DNA from: Cyclobacterium plantarum
GTDB taxonomy: Bacteria > Bacteroidota > Bacteroidia > Cytophagales > Cyclobacteriaceae
NCBI RefSeq assembly: GCF_011290685.1
Contig: NZ_JAANYN010000007.1
Span: 1-64,000, forward strand
Length of the DNA: 64,000 nt
Direction: 5' to 3'
Shown here: piece by piece, positions 7,841 to 16,911 of the stretch
How positions within the stretch are numbered: the first letter of the stretch is position 1
Layout of the letters: the number at the start of each line of letters is the position of its first letter
Made by a program: the position numbers and the translations under genes
Notes under the pieces: model-generated
Databases searched by the model: none
The model's input: only the letters and a program-made list of their open reading frames with translations
Told to the model about the DNA's origin: nothing

Positions 7841-10369
7841 ATGATGAATACCTTTGTGGGTAGTTTGGGTCATTTTATGGTTATTCTGGCTTTTGTCAGT
7901 GCCTTGATTTCGGCCCTTTCTTATTTCTATTACACCCGGGCCAGTGAGCTCGAAAAACCCTCCTGGAAAAATTTTAGCAGGATTACTTTTTACATCCATG
8001 GATTGGCATCTGTCTCTATTGCCTTTTGTTTGTTTGAAATCATATACAATCACCGTTTCGAATATTTTTACGCCTATTCCCATTCCTCAACTGGTCTTCC
8101 GGTGCACTACATGATCTCAAGTTTTTGGGAGGGGCAGGAAGGTGCCTTTATTTTATGGATATTCTGGAATGTGGTATTGGGGCTGGTCGTCATCCATACC
8201 AATAAATTCTGGGAAGGACCTGTTATGGTGGTATTTACCCTGGTCCAGGCTTTTCTGGTATCCATGATCCTGGGTATTGTCATTGGAGACCTCAAAATCG
8301 GAAGTTCACCGTTCATGCTGCTCCGGGACATGTCCGAAGCACCCATATTTCAAATCAACCCTGAATTTATTCCGGAGGACGGTACAGGCCTGAATCCCCT
8401 TCTCCAAAATATCTGGATGGTCATTCATCCTCCGACTTTGTTTTTAGGCTATGCCTCTACACTGGTCCCATTTGCCTTCCTGATGGCGGGACTGGCCCTG
8501 AAAAAATACGCTGAGTGGATACGCCCTGCTTTACCATGGGCCATTTTCTCAGCCATGATTCTGGGGATGGGTATCATTATGGGGGCCTACTGGGCCTATG
8601 TCACGCTTAATTTTGGCGGGTACTGGAACTGGGACCCTGTAGAAAATGCGGTATATGTGCCCTGGCTCATTATGGTAGCGGCTATACATACCATGATCAC
8701 CTTCAAAAAGAGCTCAACTGCATTAAAAACGGCCATAGTTCTGGTAATCAGTTCATTTATCCTGGTTCTCTATGCTACCTTTCTGGTCAGAAGTGGGGTT
8801 TTGGGAGATTCTTCGGTACACTCATTCACGGATCTGGGGCTTTCAGGACAATTGCTGATTTACATGCTTTTCTTTTTGGGTATAGCCTTGGTGCTATCCA
8901 TCAAAGAGTGGAAAAACATTCCTACCTCCGAAAAAGAGGCTTCGGTTTACTCCCGGGAATTTTGGATATTCATAGGAGCCACCACACTGGGGCTGATGGC
9001 CTTTCAGGTGATCATCCCTACCTCAATTCCTGTATACAATGCCATCATCGAGAGTTTCGGTGGGCTTTCCAACCTTGCTCCTCCGGCAGATCAAATTGGA
9101 TTTTATACCAAGTTTCAACTCTGGTTTGCCGTAGCCCTGGCATTGCTTACGGGTATAGGGCAGTTTTTCTGGTGGAACAAAATGGATAAAAAGGATTTAA
9201 AAAATGCCCTGGTTACTCCCTACATCATATCCATGATATTAGCGGCCATTGTGATTACCGTTGGGAAGGTTTATGATGTCTCCTACATCATTATTGTATT
9301 GGCAGGAGCCTTTACCATTGTAGCCAACAGCACCATTTTGATCAAGTTGCTCAGAAAAAAAACCTTTAAACTGGCAGGGGGCTCTCTGGCGCATATAGGG
9401 TTGGGCATGATATTGATAGGTGTAATGTTTTCTTCCGGTTATTCCGATACCATTTCCATCAACATGTCTGGTTTGACCTACAAGAAAGACTGGGAAGATG
9501 AGTTGAACAAAGAAAATGTATTGCTTTGGATCAACAAACCTTTGCAGATGAAAGAATATGAGGTCATCTACAGGGGAAGGTATAAAAAGGTTGCGGGTGT
9601 TCCCGGCTATGTCAAAGCAGATGCCATGGAGGAAACTGGTGCGGTAAATCAGGCCATCGCGCTGGAGCCCATTGAATCGAAAGGAAAACAGTATCACCAA
9701 AAAGGAGACACCTTAGATTTGGTACTTCAGGAGAATTCTTACTTTAAAGTAGAATATTACCAGGAGGATGAGTTGAAATTTACACTTTTCCCCATGTCAC
9801 AACCCAACCCTACCATGGGCTTGATTTCTTCTCCAGACTCCAAAAGGTACCTATCCAGAGACCTCTACACCCATGTTTCGGCTATCAATGATTATGAGGA
9901 ACCGGAATGGAAGGAAGACAAATTTATCAATGCTGCTCCGGGGGAACAGTTTTTTATCAATGATTTCGTCACCCAGTTTGAAGGTGCAGAAGTAATCAAT
10001 GAAGTGGAAGGCATGACGCTGGAAGAAGGTGACATTGCTGTGAAAGCGGAGCTTACTATCATGGATTATGATGTGGAGAAAAAATTATCTCCGATTTTCC
10101 TGATTCGTGGAAATCAGGTGGGAAAAATTGTGGATATAGACAATGATTTGGGTATAAAGGTGGAAGTAGACAATATTGTGCCTGAGGAAAATAAATTTGT
10201 CTTTAAGGTCAACACCTATCAAAAAGATTATGTGGTCATGAAAGCTGCTGTGAAACCCATGATCAACCTGCTGTGGCTCGGAACCATCATCATGCTGATC
10301 GGATTTACCGTAGCTATTTTCCGAAGATTCGACGAATTCCAGAAAATGAAAAGAAAAGGTTTAGAATAA
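7841..10369 (+). CDS. ccmF: Heme lyase subunit CcmF/CcsA-type
   Basis: The 842-residue integral membrane protein is the heme lyase that attaches heme to apocytochrome c. About 14 hydrophobic segments fill residues 1-540. The WWD signature is GGYWNWDPVENA (about 256-267), with MIHP-type and HSFTD regions before and after it. Proteobacterial CcmF is about 650 residues. This one carries a longer soluble periplasmic C-terminal part (about 555-810) before a final transmembrane helix (about 812-830), a form I associate with Bacteroidota. It is the last gene of the ccm operon and is followed by a strong terminator. Confidence 0.95.
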   Translation: MMNTFVGSLGHFMVILAFVSALISALSYFYYTRASELEKPSWKNFSRITFYIHGLASVSIAFCLFEIIYNHRFEYFYAYSHSSTGLPVHYMISSFWEGQEGAFILWIFWNVVLGLVVIHTNKFWEGPVMVVFTLVQAFLVSMILGIVIGDLKIGSSPFMLLRDMSEAPIFQINPEFIPEDGTGLNPLLQNIWMVIHPPTLFLGYASTLVPFAFLMAGLALKKYAEWIRPALPWAIFSAMILGMGIIMGAYWAYVTLNFGGYWNWDPVENAVYVPWLIMVAAIHTMITFKKSSTALKTAIVLVISSFILVLYATFLVRSGVLGDSSVHSFTDLGLSGQLLIYMLFFLGIALVLSIKEWKNIPTSEKEASVYSREFWIFIGATTLGLMAFQVIIPTSIPVYNAIIESFGGLSNLAPPADQIGFYTKFQLWFAVALALLTGIGQFFWWNKMDKKDLKNALVTPYIISMILAAIVITVGKVYDVSYIIIVLAGAFTIVANSTILIKLLRKKTFKLAGGSLAHIGLGMILIGVMFSSGYSDTISINMSGLTYKKDWEDELNKENVLLWINKPLQMKEYEVIYRGRYKKVAGVPGYVKADAMEETGAVNQAIALEPIESKGKQYHQKGDTLDLVLQENSYFKVEYYQEDELKFTLFPMSQPNPTMGLISSPDSKRYLSRDLYTHVSAINDYEEPEWKEDKFINAAPGEQFFINDFVTQFEGAEVINEVEGMTLEEGDIAVKAELTIMDYDVEKKLSPIFLIRGNQVGKIVDIDNDLGIKVEVDNIVPEENKFVFKVNTYQKDYVVMKAAVKPMINLLWLGTIIMLIGFTVAIFRRFDEFQKMKRKGLE

Positions 10370-10401
10370 ACCGCATTTTAGAAAACCTTTGAAAATTAAG
10401 A

Positions 10402-10436
10402 TAACCCCTAATTTAAGTTAGGGGTTATTTTTTTTT
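10402..10436 (+). terminator. Rho-independent terminator after ccmF
   Basis: A 10-bp perfect stem (10402-10411 with 10418-10427), a 6-base loop, and a run of nine T residues follow the ccmF stop codon by about 30 bases. Confidence 0.92.
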
Positions 10437-10447
10437 AATTTAAAGGC

Positions 10448-10549
10448 ATGAAATCGGGCATGTCGCAGGGTAAAAAGGGAGGGATGCCCCAAAAGCTCCG
10501 ATAACTATCGGGACAGGCTGTGTGACCATTAAAAAACAATTATTAACAC
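10448..10549 (+). repeat. Start-codon-associated dispersed repeat, copy 1
   Basis: This 102-base element begins ATGAAATCGGGC and ends directly before the ATG of the DUF2520 gene. It has ATG at offsets 1, 13 and 37 like the two other copies, a GGGATG block, a hairpin (CCGATA 10498-10503 with TATCGG 10506-10511), GGGACAGGCT, and the A-rich tail ending AATTATTAACAC. The first ATG opens an 18-codon frame. It is the shortest copy and has no inserted CCTGCC-type palindrome, so it may be closest to the basic form. Confidence 0.65.
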
Positions 10550-11332
10550 ATGAAACTGGATATAGCAATCATCGGCACAGGTAATGTGGCCTGGCACCTG
10601 TCATCAGCACTTGAAAGTGCAGGTCATGTGATTACAGAGGTTTATGGAAGGAATTTGAAAAAGGCAGAAAAAATCTCCTCCCGGCTATATGGTACCGAAG
10701 CCCAGGACCATTTGGATTTTACAGAAAGTCAGGCAAATTTATTTATTTTGGCTGTAAGCGATCAGGCAATAGGCGAAATAGCGGAAGCAGTCATACTTCC
10801 CGAGGGCAGTGTACTGGTACATACCAGTGGTAATATGGCTTTAGACATTCTGTCTTTTAGCTCTGCAGATTATACAGGCATACTTTATCCTTTACAAAGC
10901 TTTACCAAAGGCCGGGAGATTGGCTTTGAAGAGGTTCCTTTTCTTCTGGAAGCCATGGAATCCAAAGCAATGAAAATCCTTAAAACCCTTTGTAAAAGCT
11001 TGTCGTCACCTTACTATGTGGTACCCTCCAGGGACAGGAGAGCCATACATGTGGCCGCTGTATTTGCTTCCAATTTTACCAATCACCTGATAGGCATTGC
11101 GGAGTCTATCCTGGAAAGACAAGGACTTGAGTTTGACATGTTAAAGCCCCTTGTCACTGAACAAATAAACAAAACCTTACAGATGGGGGCAAAAGCTGCC
11201 CAAACAGGACCTGCAAAAAGAGAAGATTTTGGCACATTGGAAAATCACCACGAATTTTTACACTATAATGAACAATTGGCAGAAATTTATCGGTTAATTT
11301 CTCAGGACATCATTGACTCTAATCCACTTTAA
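10550..11332 (+). CDS. Rossmann-fold DUF2520 protein
   Basis: The 260-residue protein has an N-terminal NAD(P)-binding motif IGTGNVAWHLS (8-18) in a fold like pyrroline-5-carboxylate reductase and F420-dependent NADP reductase. Its helical C-terminal domain is of the DUF2520 type (KREDFGTLENHHEFL region near 224-238). It is widely conserved in bacteria, with no established reaction that I know of. The ATG start is fixed by the Rossmann strand right behind it. It stands alone between the ccm terminator and the UbiA gene, with a dispersed repeat directly before the start codon. Confidence 0.85.
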   Translation: MKLDIAIIGTGNVAWHLSSALESAGHVITEVYGRNLKKAEKISSRLYGTEAQDHLDFTESQANLFILAVSDQAIGEIAEAVILPEGSVLVHTSGNMALDILSFSSADYTGILYPLQSFTKGREIGFEEVPFLLEAMESKAMKILKTLCKSLSSPYYVVPSRDRRAIHVAAVFASNFTNHLIGIAESILERQGLEFDMLKPLVTEQINKTLQMGAKAAQTGPAKREDFGTLENHHEFLHYNEQLAEIYRLISQDIIDSNPL

Positions 11333-11425
11333 CAGTTGGTTTACAAATGGTTATAAATTAAACCTGCATCATTTTTTTATTGGAAATTATTGTTCAAATT
11401 GAGTCCATTGTCGTTATTTTGCAAC

Positions 11426-11549
11426 ATGAAACCGAGTATGAAGAGAAGCTTACAGAGAGGGATGATAATAAAGCACCTGCCGGCAGGTCAAGGATTCTCC
11501 CGAGCGTCGGGACTGGCTATATGGCTTTTGAAAAGCAATTAATACTCCT
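11426..11549 (+). repeat. Start-codon-associated dispersed repeat, copy 2
   Basis: This 124-base element begins ATGAAACCGAGT and ends directly before the ATG of the UbiA gene. ATG triplets at 11426, 11438 and 11462 keep the spacing of the other copies. It contains the palindrome ACCTGCCGGCAGGT (11475-11488) within a 22-base insertion relative to copy 1, and the hairpin TCCCGA/TCGGGA (11498-11512) followed by CTGGCTATATGG. A 38-codon frame runs from 11426 to 11542. A TATTTTG box lies just upstream of the first ATG, so the element may be transcribed as the mRNA leader. Confidence 0.65.
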
Positions 11550-12422
11550 ATGAAAAACCATAAGGCATCCCCTGTTTTTACTTTTACTGCGTTTGTGAAA
11601 ATCATTCGCCCGGGCAATTTGCTCATGGTCGCCTTTGCTCAATTAATGACTGCCTTTTTTCTGGTGGGCACCAGCAGATCCGGAATTCCGGTACTTCAGG
11701 ATTACCACCTGTACTTAATGATCATATCTACTGTAATCCTTACTGCCTCCGGATACATGATTAACGATTATTATGATGTGAAAATAGATTACGTCAACCG
11801 ACCAAAAACTGTGGTAATAGGCAAAGGCATGAAACGAAGAATGGTCATGATCCTGCACACCATCATGAACATGGCAGGTATTCTAATTGGAACACTGGTC
11901 CATCCGCGGATTGGTGCCATCACCTTTGTAGCAGCTTTTCTTTTATGGCTTTACAGCAATTCCCTGAAAAGACTTCCTTTTATTGGTAACCTCACCGTGG
12001 CATCACTTACAGGTCTGGCCATATGGATTGTAGGCATTTACTATCAAAAATCAGAGTTGCTGATACTGACCTACGCCATTTTCGCTTTTTTTATCAACCT
12101 GATCAGGGAGATCCTGAAAGATATTGAAGACCGGAATGGAGACAGAAAACATGGATGCAGGACCTTACCCATCGTTTTGGGATTCAGGAAAACGAAAAAC
12201 ATCATCTTCCTTATTGCTGTTTTGTTCGTAGCAGCCATTCTTTTTGTAACCTTTAAAATAAATGAACCCTTGTTGTTCCTTTACTTTGGAGGACTGAGTA
12301 TTTTCTTTTTGATTTTTATGTTTAAAATTTACAAGGCAGACAGAAAATCTCATTTTACTGAACTAAGCACCTTTTCCAAGATTCTGATGTTGACAGGGAT
12401 CATGAGCATGGGCTTTCTATAA
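11550..12422 (+). CDS. UbiA-family prenyltransferase
   Basis: The 290-residue protein has about eight or nine transmembrane segments. Both prenyl-diphosphate Mg motifs are present: NDYYDVKIDYVNRP (about 72-85) and DIEDRNGDRKHGCRTLP (about 191-207). Members move a prenyl group onto an aromatic ring or a glycerol phosphate in the membrane. The second motif and the length resemble the Bacteroidota branch annotated as geranylgeranylglycerol-phosphate geranylgeranyltransferase-like, rather than menaquinone MenA. The acceptor is not decided by the sequence. The gene is flanked by a dispersed repeat upstream and a lipoprotein gene 31 bases downstream. Confidence 0.85.
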   Translation: MKNHKASPVFTFTAFVKIIRPGNLLMVAFAQLMTAFFLVGTSRSGIPVLQDYHLYLMIISTVILTASGYMINDYYDVKIDYVNRPKTVVIGKGMKRRMVMILHTIMNMAGILIGTLVHPRIGAITFVAAFLLWLYSNSLKRLPFIGNLTVASLTGLAIWIVGIYYQKSELLILTYAIFAFFINLIREILKDIEDRNGDRKHGCRTLPIVLGFRKTKNIIFLIAVLFVAAILFVTFKINEPLLFLYFGGLSIFFLIFMFKIYKADRKSHFTELSTFSKILMLTGIMSMGFL

Positions 12423-12453
12423 TATATTGTTAAAAAATGGCTTATATTTAGGT

Positions 12454-13389
12454 ATGAAAAATGATTTTACCAATTTTTACCTCATTTTTGTATTGGTTTT
12501 CTGGGGGGCTTGTAATCCAAAAAGTACAGGAAATGACCACACAGAAGACAATGATTCCTTTCCTGCAGAAATCAGCGTTTTTAAACCTGAAGGGCCAAAC
12601 CCTGTATTTAAAGGTACAGGGATAGGTACCTGGGATAAAATGATCCGGGAAAGGGGCTACATCCTGAAAGAGAATGACGGATACCACATGTGGTACACGG
12701 GATTTGACGGATACGAGGATAACGACTTTCTAAAACTGGGTTATGCCTTTTCGGAAGACGGTTTCCAGTGGACAAGACATGAAGACAACCCCATATTTGC
12801 CGAAAGTTGGGTGGAAGACATGATGGTTTGGAAACATGATGGCACTTATTATATGTTTGCCGAAGGCCGGGGAGATATCGCCAAAATGCTAACCTCCACA
12901 GATAAGATTCATTGGGAAAACCAGGGAGACCTTAACATCAGACAAGTAGACGGTTCTCCACTGACTGATGGCCCTTATGGCACTCCCACTGTATGGGTGG
13001 AAGATGGTACATGGTACTTGTTTTATGAACGGAATGACCAGGGCATCTGGTTGGCCACTTCCCAGGACCAGAAAGTATGGACCAATGTGTCAGATGATCC
13101 GGTCATTACCATGGGCCCGGAAAAATACGACCAATATGGCCTGGCTGTAAATCAGATCATCAAATACAAAAATCGATATTATGCCTATTACCATGGCACC
13201 TCTCTTGAAGACTGGAGCGACTGGACCATGAATATGGCTGTATCAGATGATCTGGTCCATTGGACCAAATACGCCGAAAATCCCATAATGGGGGAAAACA
13301 AGTCCAGTGGTATCACCGTCCATGATGGGGAACGCTTCAGGTTTTATACCATGCACCCCGAAGTAGTTGTCCATTTTCCTGCCGAATAG
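12454..13389 (+). CDS. Glycosidase-like beta-propeller lipoprotein
   Basis: The ATG at 12454 gives a lipoprotein signal: a hydrophobic stretch ending VFWGAC with lipid-modified C20; an upstream TTG at 12427 would spoil it. The 311-residue protein consists of repeated blade-like segments such as GYHMWYTGFDG, LKLGYAFSEDG and WYLFYERNDQGIWLATS. These are typical of five-bladed propeller glycosidases (GH43, GH32, GH130-like clans). Acidic candidates occur in conserved places (DGPYGTPTVWVEDG, DQYGLAVNQII), but I cannot assign the family or substrate. It is probably on the cell surface or in the periplasm. It is followed closely by purN with no evident terminator. Confidence 0.75.
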   Translation: MKNDFTNFYLIFVLVFWGACNPKSTGNDHTEDNDSFPAEISVFKPEGPNPVFKGTGIGTWDKMIRERGYILKENDGYHMWYTGFDGYEDNDFLKLGYAFSEDGFQWTRHEDNPIFAESWVEDMMVWKHDGTYYMFAEGRGDIAKMLTSTDKIHWENQGDLNIRQVDGSPLTDGPYGTPTVWVEDGTWYLFYERNDQGIWLATSQDQKVWTNVSDDPVITMGPEKYDQYGLAVNQIIKYKNRYYAYYHGTSLEDWSDWTMNMAVSDDLVHWTKYAENPIMGENKSSGITVHDGERFRFYTMHPEVVVHFPAE

Positions 13390-13435
13390 GAATTGATTTT
13401 GTAATTTTACTCCAACATCAAACCTTCGCAATATT

Positions 13436-13993
13436 TTGAAAAAACTTGCCATTCTTGCCTCCGGAAACGGTACCAATGCGGAAAAAATAATGGAATATTT
13501 CCAGAAATCCTCCAAAGCAAAAGTGGCCCTTGTCGCTTCAAATAAAAAAAGTGCCTATGTTTTGGAGCGTTCGAAAAAATTCAATATTCCCACCCGGGTT
13601 TTTTCGAAGGAAGAGTTGCAAAATGGCAGGTTGATCGAAATCCTGCGGCAACACAAAACCGATTTTATCATTTTGGCAGGGTTCTTACTTCAGCTACCCC
13701 AAGCCCTGATCAAGGCATTTCCCGGAAAAATCATCAACATTCACCCTGCCCTGCTCCCCAAATATGGGGGAAAGGGCATGTATGGTCAGCATGTCCACCA
13801 GGCAGTAAAGGAGTCTGGGGATAGCGAAACTGGTATTACCATACATTTGGTCAATGAAAATTACGATGAAGGCAAAATTATTTTTCAAGCCGCTGTTTCC
13901 ATCGATCAGGGAGACAGCCCCGAAGAAATTGCGGAAAAAGTGCATGCCCTGGAGCACAAATACTATCCAAATGTGATCGAAAGTCTGATTTAA
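13436..13993 (+). CDS. purN: Phosphoribosylglycinamide formyltransferase
   Basis: This is the third step of purine synthesis: a formyl group passes from 10-formyl-THF to GAR. The 185-residue protein starts at a TTG codon (13436). That start is needed because the first beta strand KKLAILASGNGTNAE follows directly and no ATG is available. Catalytic N and H lie in NIHPALLPKYGG (about 101-112) and the Asp in NYDEGKI (about 141-147). The product is cytoplasmic. It lies 132 bases before purH, the last steps of the same pathway. A TAACTTTG box at 14008-14015 may give purH its own promoter. Confidence 0.95.
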   Translation: MKKLAILASGNGTNAEKIMEYFQKSSKAKVALVASNKKSAYVLERSKKFNIPTRVFSKEELQNGRLIEILRQHKTDFIILAGFLLQLPQALIKAFPGKIINIHPALLPKYGGKGMYGQHVHQAVKESGDSETGITIHLVNENYDEGKIIFQAAVSIDQGDSPEEIAEKVHALEHKYYPNVIESLI

Positions 13994-14125
13994 TGCACTG
14001 ATTTTCCTAACTTTGTCCACCTAATAGAAATCTAAAAAATTATCACCAAATCTTTTTCGGATTCGTTGGCAGTTTTTAATGGAATGCTTCGCCAATGGAG
14101 AAAAAAATTATAATAGTTAACCGCA

Positions 14126-15652
14126 ATGGCTGAAAAGAAAATACAATCTGCATTGATCTCAGTTTATTACAAAGACAATTTGGAACCCATCATCGAACTC
14201 TTAAAACAACAAGGGGTATCGATTTATTCCACAGGTGGCACCCAAAAATTCATAGAGGAACAGGGGGCGGAAGTAATCCCTGTGGAAGAGCTTACCGGTT
14301 ACCCCTCCATTTTTGGTGGAAGGGTGAAAACCCTTCATCCCAAGGTTTTTGGAGGGATACTTCACCGCAGATCAAATGAAGAAGATGTGTCACAAGCCGA
14401 ATCTTATGACATTCCAGCTATCGATCTGGTTATTGTAGACTTATATCCCTTTGAAGAGACAGTTGCTTCAGGAGCATCGGAAGCAGACATCATCGAGAAA
14501 ATAGATATTGGCGGCATCGCATTGATCAGGGCGGCTGCCAAAAACTACGAAGATGTAACCATCATCGCCTCCAGAGCGCAATATGGTGCTTTGGCGGAAA
14601 AACTAAAAGCTCAGAACGGCAGCTTAAAAAGTGAAGACCGCAGGTATTTTGCAGCCCAGGCCTTTAATGTCTCCTCTGATTATGACACCCAAATTTTTAA
14701 TTATTTCAACAGGCAGGAAAATATTCCTTCCCTAAAGATCAGTGAAGGCAATGCAAAAAGCCTGAGATATGGGGAAAACCCTCATCAAAAGGCTCATTTT
14801 TATGGAGATTTAACAGCACTTTTCGATCAATTGAATGGAAAAGAATTGTCTTACAACAACCTGGTGGATGTGGATGCCGCAGTGGCATTGATTGCTGAAT
14901 TTCCCGATGAAGTAGCTTTTGCTATTTTGAAGCACACCAACGCCTGTGGGGCAGCAACAGGCAAGACGGTGAAGGAGGCGTATGAAAAGGCATTTGCTGC
15001 GGATACTGTATCGGCATTTGGAGGTGTATTGATCACAAATAAAAAAGTGGACCTGCCCGCTGCTGAATCCATGCACGGCCTGTTTTTTGAGGTGTTAATT
15101 GCTCCTGAGTTTGATGAAGATGCCTTGGCGCTTTTGAAAGGCAAGAAAAACAGGATTCTTTTGAAGCAAAAAATAAACTTGACAGGTACCTTACAAATCA
15201 AAACCTTATTGAACGGCTTTGTGGCACAGGATAAAGACCTGGTAACAGAGGATAAAACAGCCTTTGAGCTGGTCACCAAAAAAATCCCAACAGAGGAGCA
15301 AAAGGATGCCTTGCTGTTTGCCCTGAAAATTTGTAAGCATACCAAATCCAATACCATTGTGCTTAGTAACAAGGACCAGCTATATTCCAGTGGTGTTGGA
15401 CAGACAAGCCGGGTAGATGCCCTGAAACAGGCCATTGAAAAAGCCAAAACTTTTGGGTTTGATCTGAAAGGAGCTGTGATGGCTTCTGATGCTTTTTTCC
15501 CATTTCCGGATTGTGTAGAGATAGCAGGCCAGGAAGGCATCAGCGCAGTGGTACAACCCGGAGGGTCCATTAAGGACAATGACAGCATTGCTTATTGTGA
15601 TGCGCACGGAATGTCCATGGTCATGACAGGGCTCAGGCATTTTAAACATTGA
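14126..15652 (+). CDS. purH: Bifunctional AICAR transformylase/IMP cyclohydrolase
   Basis: The 508-residue enzyme does the last two steps of IMP synthesis. The N-terminal MGS-like IMP cyclohydrolase domain (about 1-140) contains STGGT and KTLHPKVFGG (about 68-77). The C-terminal AICAR transformylase domain has YGENPHQ (about 215-221), KHTNACGAA (about 269-277), FGG and SDAFFPFPD. Length is normal for the family. It is downstream of purN in the same direction; a weak inverted repeat lies in the gap. About 220 bases without a gene follow before mreB. In them I see only a TATTTTTG box at 15791-15798, which may serve mreB but lacks a well-placed TTG. Confidence 0.98.
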   Translation: MAEKKIQSALISVYYKDNLEPIIELLKQQGVSIYSTGGTQKFIEEQGAEVIPVEELTGYPSIFGGRVKTLHPKVFGGILHRRSNEEDVSQAESYDIPAIDLVIVDLYPFEETVASGASEADIIEKIDIGGIALIRAAAKNYEDVTIIASRAQYGALAEKLKAQNGSLKSEDRRYFAAQAFNVSSDYDTQIFNYFNRQENIPSLKISEGNAKSLRYGENPHQKAHFYGDLTALFDQLNGKELSYNNLVDVDAAVALIAEFPDEVAFAILKHTNACGAATGKTVKEAYEKAFAADTVSAFGGVLITNKKVDLPAAESMHGLFFEVLIAPEFDEDALALLKGKKNRILLKQKINLTGTLQIKTLLNGFVAQDKDLVTEDKTAFELVTKKIPTEEQKDALLFALKICKHTKSNTIVLSNKDQLYSSGVGQTSRVDALKQAIEKAKTFGFDLKGAVMASDAFFPFPDCVEIAGQEGISAVVQPGGSIKDNDSIAYCDAHGMSMVMTGLRHFKH

Positions 15653-15875
15653 CAAAATATTTCTGGCAAGTTTTTCAATTTTCCGGACTGCTTTAATAAA
15701 CCATTAAATATTAAAGAATACGTTTTACAGGGATTAGACACCAAAAATAAAGAAGTAAAGGATTTGATGAATAAAACAAAAATAAGATAATATTTTTGTA
15801 GGCACCCGTTCTCTTTAAGGGCTGAATTGTGCTAACTTTAAAAAACAATAATCATTTAATTTAGAAAATACCGAA

Positions 15876-16904
15876 ATGGGATTATTTGACTTTTTTTCCA
15901 GTGACATTGCCATTGATTTGGGAACAGCCAATACGCTGATCATTCATAAAGAAAAAATTGTAGTGGACGAACCATCCATTATTGCCATAGATAAAACCAA
16001 TAATAAAGTGTTGGCGGTAGGCAGGGAGGCCATGAACATGCATGAAAAAACGCATGAAAACATCAAGACCATCCGTCCGTTGAAAGATGGGGTGATTGCG
16101 GACTTTTATGCCGCAGAGCAGATGATTCGGGGAATGATCAAAATGATCCCCGGACATAACAAGGGCATGTTTCCACAGTCCCACCGCATGGTCATCTGTA
16201 TTCCGTCAGGAATTACAGAGGTAGAAAAAAGAGCGGTAAGAGATTCCGCCGAACATGCCGGGGGTAAGGAGGTTTACATGATCTACGAACCAATAGCAGC
16301 AGCTATCGGTATAGGTATTGATATTGAAAAGCCAATGGGATCCATGATTGTAGATATAGGCGGGGGTACAACGGAGATTGCGTTGATTGCTTTGTCAGGA
16401 ATTGTTGCTGATCAGTCCATACGTGTAGCTGGAGACTCTTTTACCAAAGACATTTTGGATTACATGAGGAGGCAACACAACCTGTTAATTGGAGAAAGAT
16501 CAGCGGAGAAAGTCAAAATTGCGATAGGGTCTGCGCTTACGGAATTGGATGACGCTCCAGAGGACTATGAAATCCGGGGAAGAGATTTGATGACCGGTAT
16601 TCCCAAGGTGATCAAGGTTTCTTATTCAGAAATTGCTTTTGCTTTGGACAAATCGGTTTCCAAAATAGAAGAGGCTGTACTGAAAGCGCTGGAGATCGCT
16701 CCACCTGAACTTTCGGCAGATATTTATGACAATGGGATTCACCTTACAGGAGGAGGTGCGCTATTAAAAGGGCTGGACCGCAGGTTGCACCAAAAAACCA
16801 AACTGCCTATTCATATTGCGGAGGACCCGTTGAGAGCGGTAGTGAGAGGTACAGGAAATGCTTTAAAAAATATCAATCATTTTAGAACAGTACTCATGAC
16901 ATAA
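15876..16904 (+). CDS. mreB: Rod shape-determining actin homolog MreB
   Basis: MreB forms membrane-bound filaments that guide the elongation peptidoglycan machine. The 342-residue protein has the ATP-binding motifs of actin folds: DLGTANT (about 13-19), DIGGGTTE (about 160-167) and a C-terminal LTGGGALL. The N-terminal MGLFDFFSSD contains hydrophobic residues that can insert in the membrane. It is the first gene of mreB-mreC-mreD-mrdA-rodA, with only 7 bases to mreC, so the whole cluster is probably one transcript. Confidence 0.98.
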   Translation: MGLFDFFSSDIAIDLGTANTLIIHKEKIVVDEPSIIAIDKTNNKVLAVGREAMNMHEKTHENIKTIRPLKDGVIADFYAAEQMIRGMIKMIPGHNKGMFPQSHRMVICIPSGITEVEKRAVRDSAEHAGGKEVYMIYEPIAAAIGIGIDIEKPMGSMIVDIGGGTTEIALIALSGIVADQSIRVAGDSFTKDILDYMRRQHNLLIGERSAEKVKIAIGSALTELDDAPEDYEIRGRDLMTGIPKVIKVSYSEIAFALDKSVSKIEEAVLKALEIAPPELSADIYDNGIHLTGGGALLKGLDRRLHQKTKLPIHIAEDPLRAVVRGTGNALKNINHFRTVLMT

Positions 16905-16911
16905 AAGTGAA

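Noticed and set aside
9239-9700. 153-codon minus-strand frame
   Set aside because: It is a shadow within ccmF, with no start context or family resemblance.
14851-15588. 245-codon open frame on the minus strand
   Set aside because: It lies wholly antisense to purH, has Ser/Thr/Ala-rich composition of a reverse-frame shadow and no recognisable motif.
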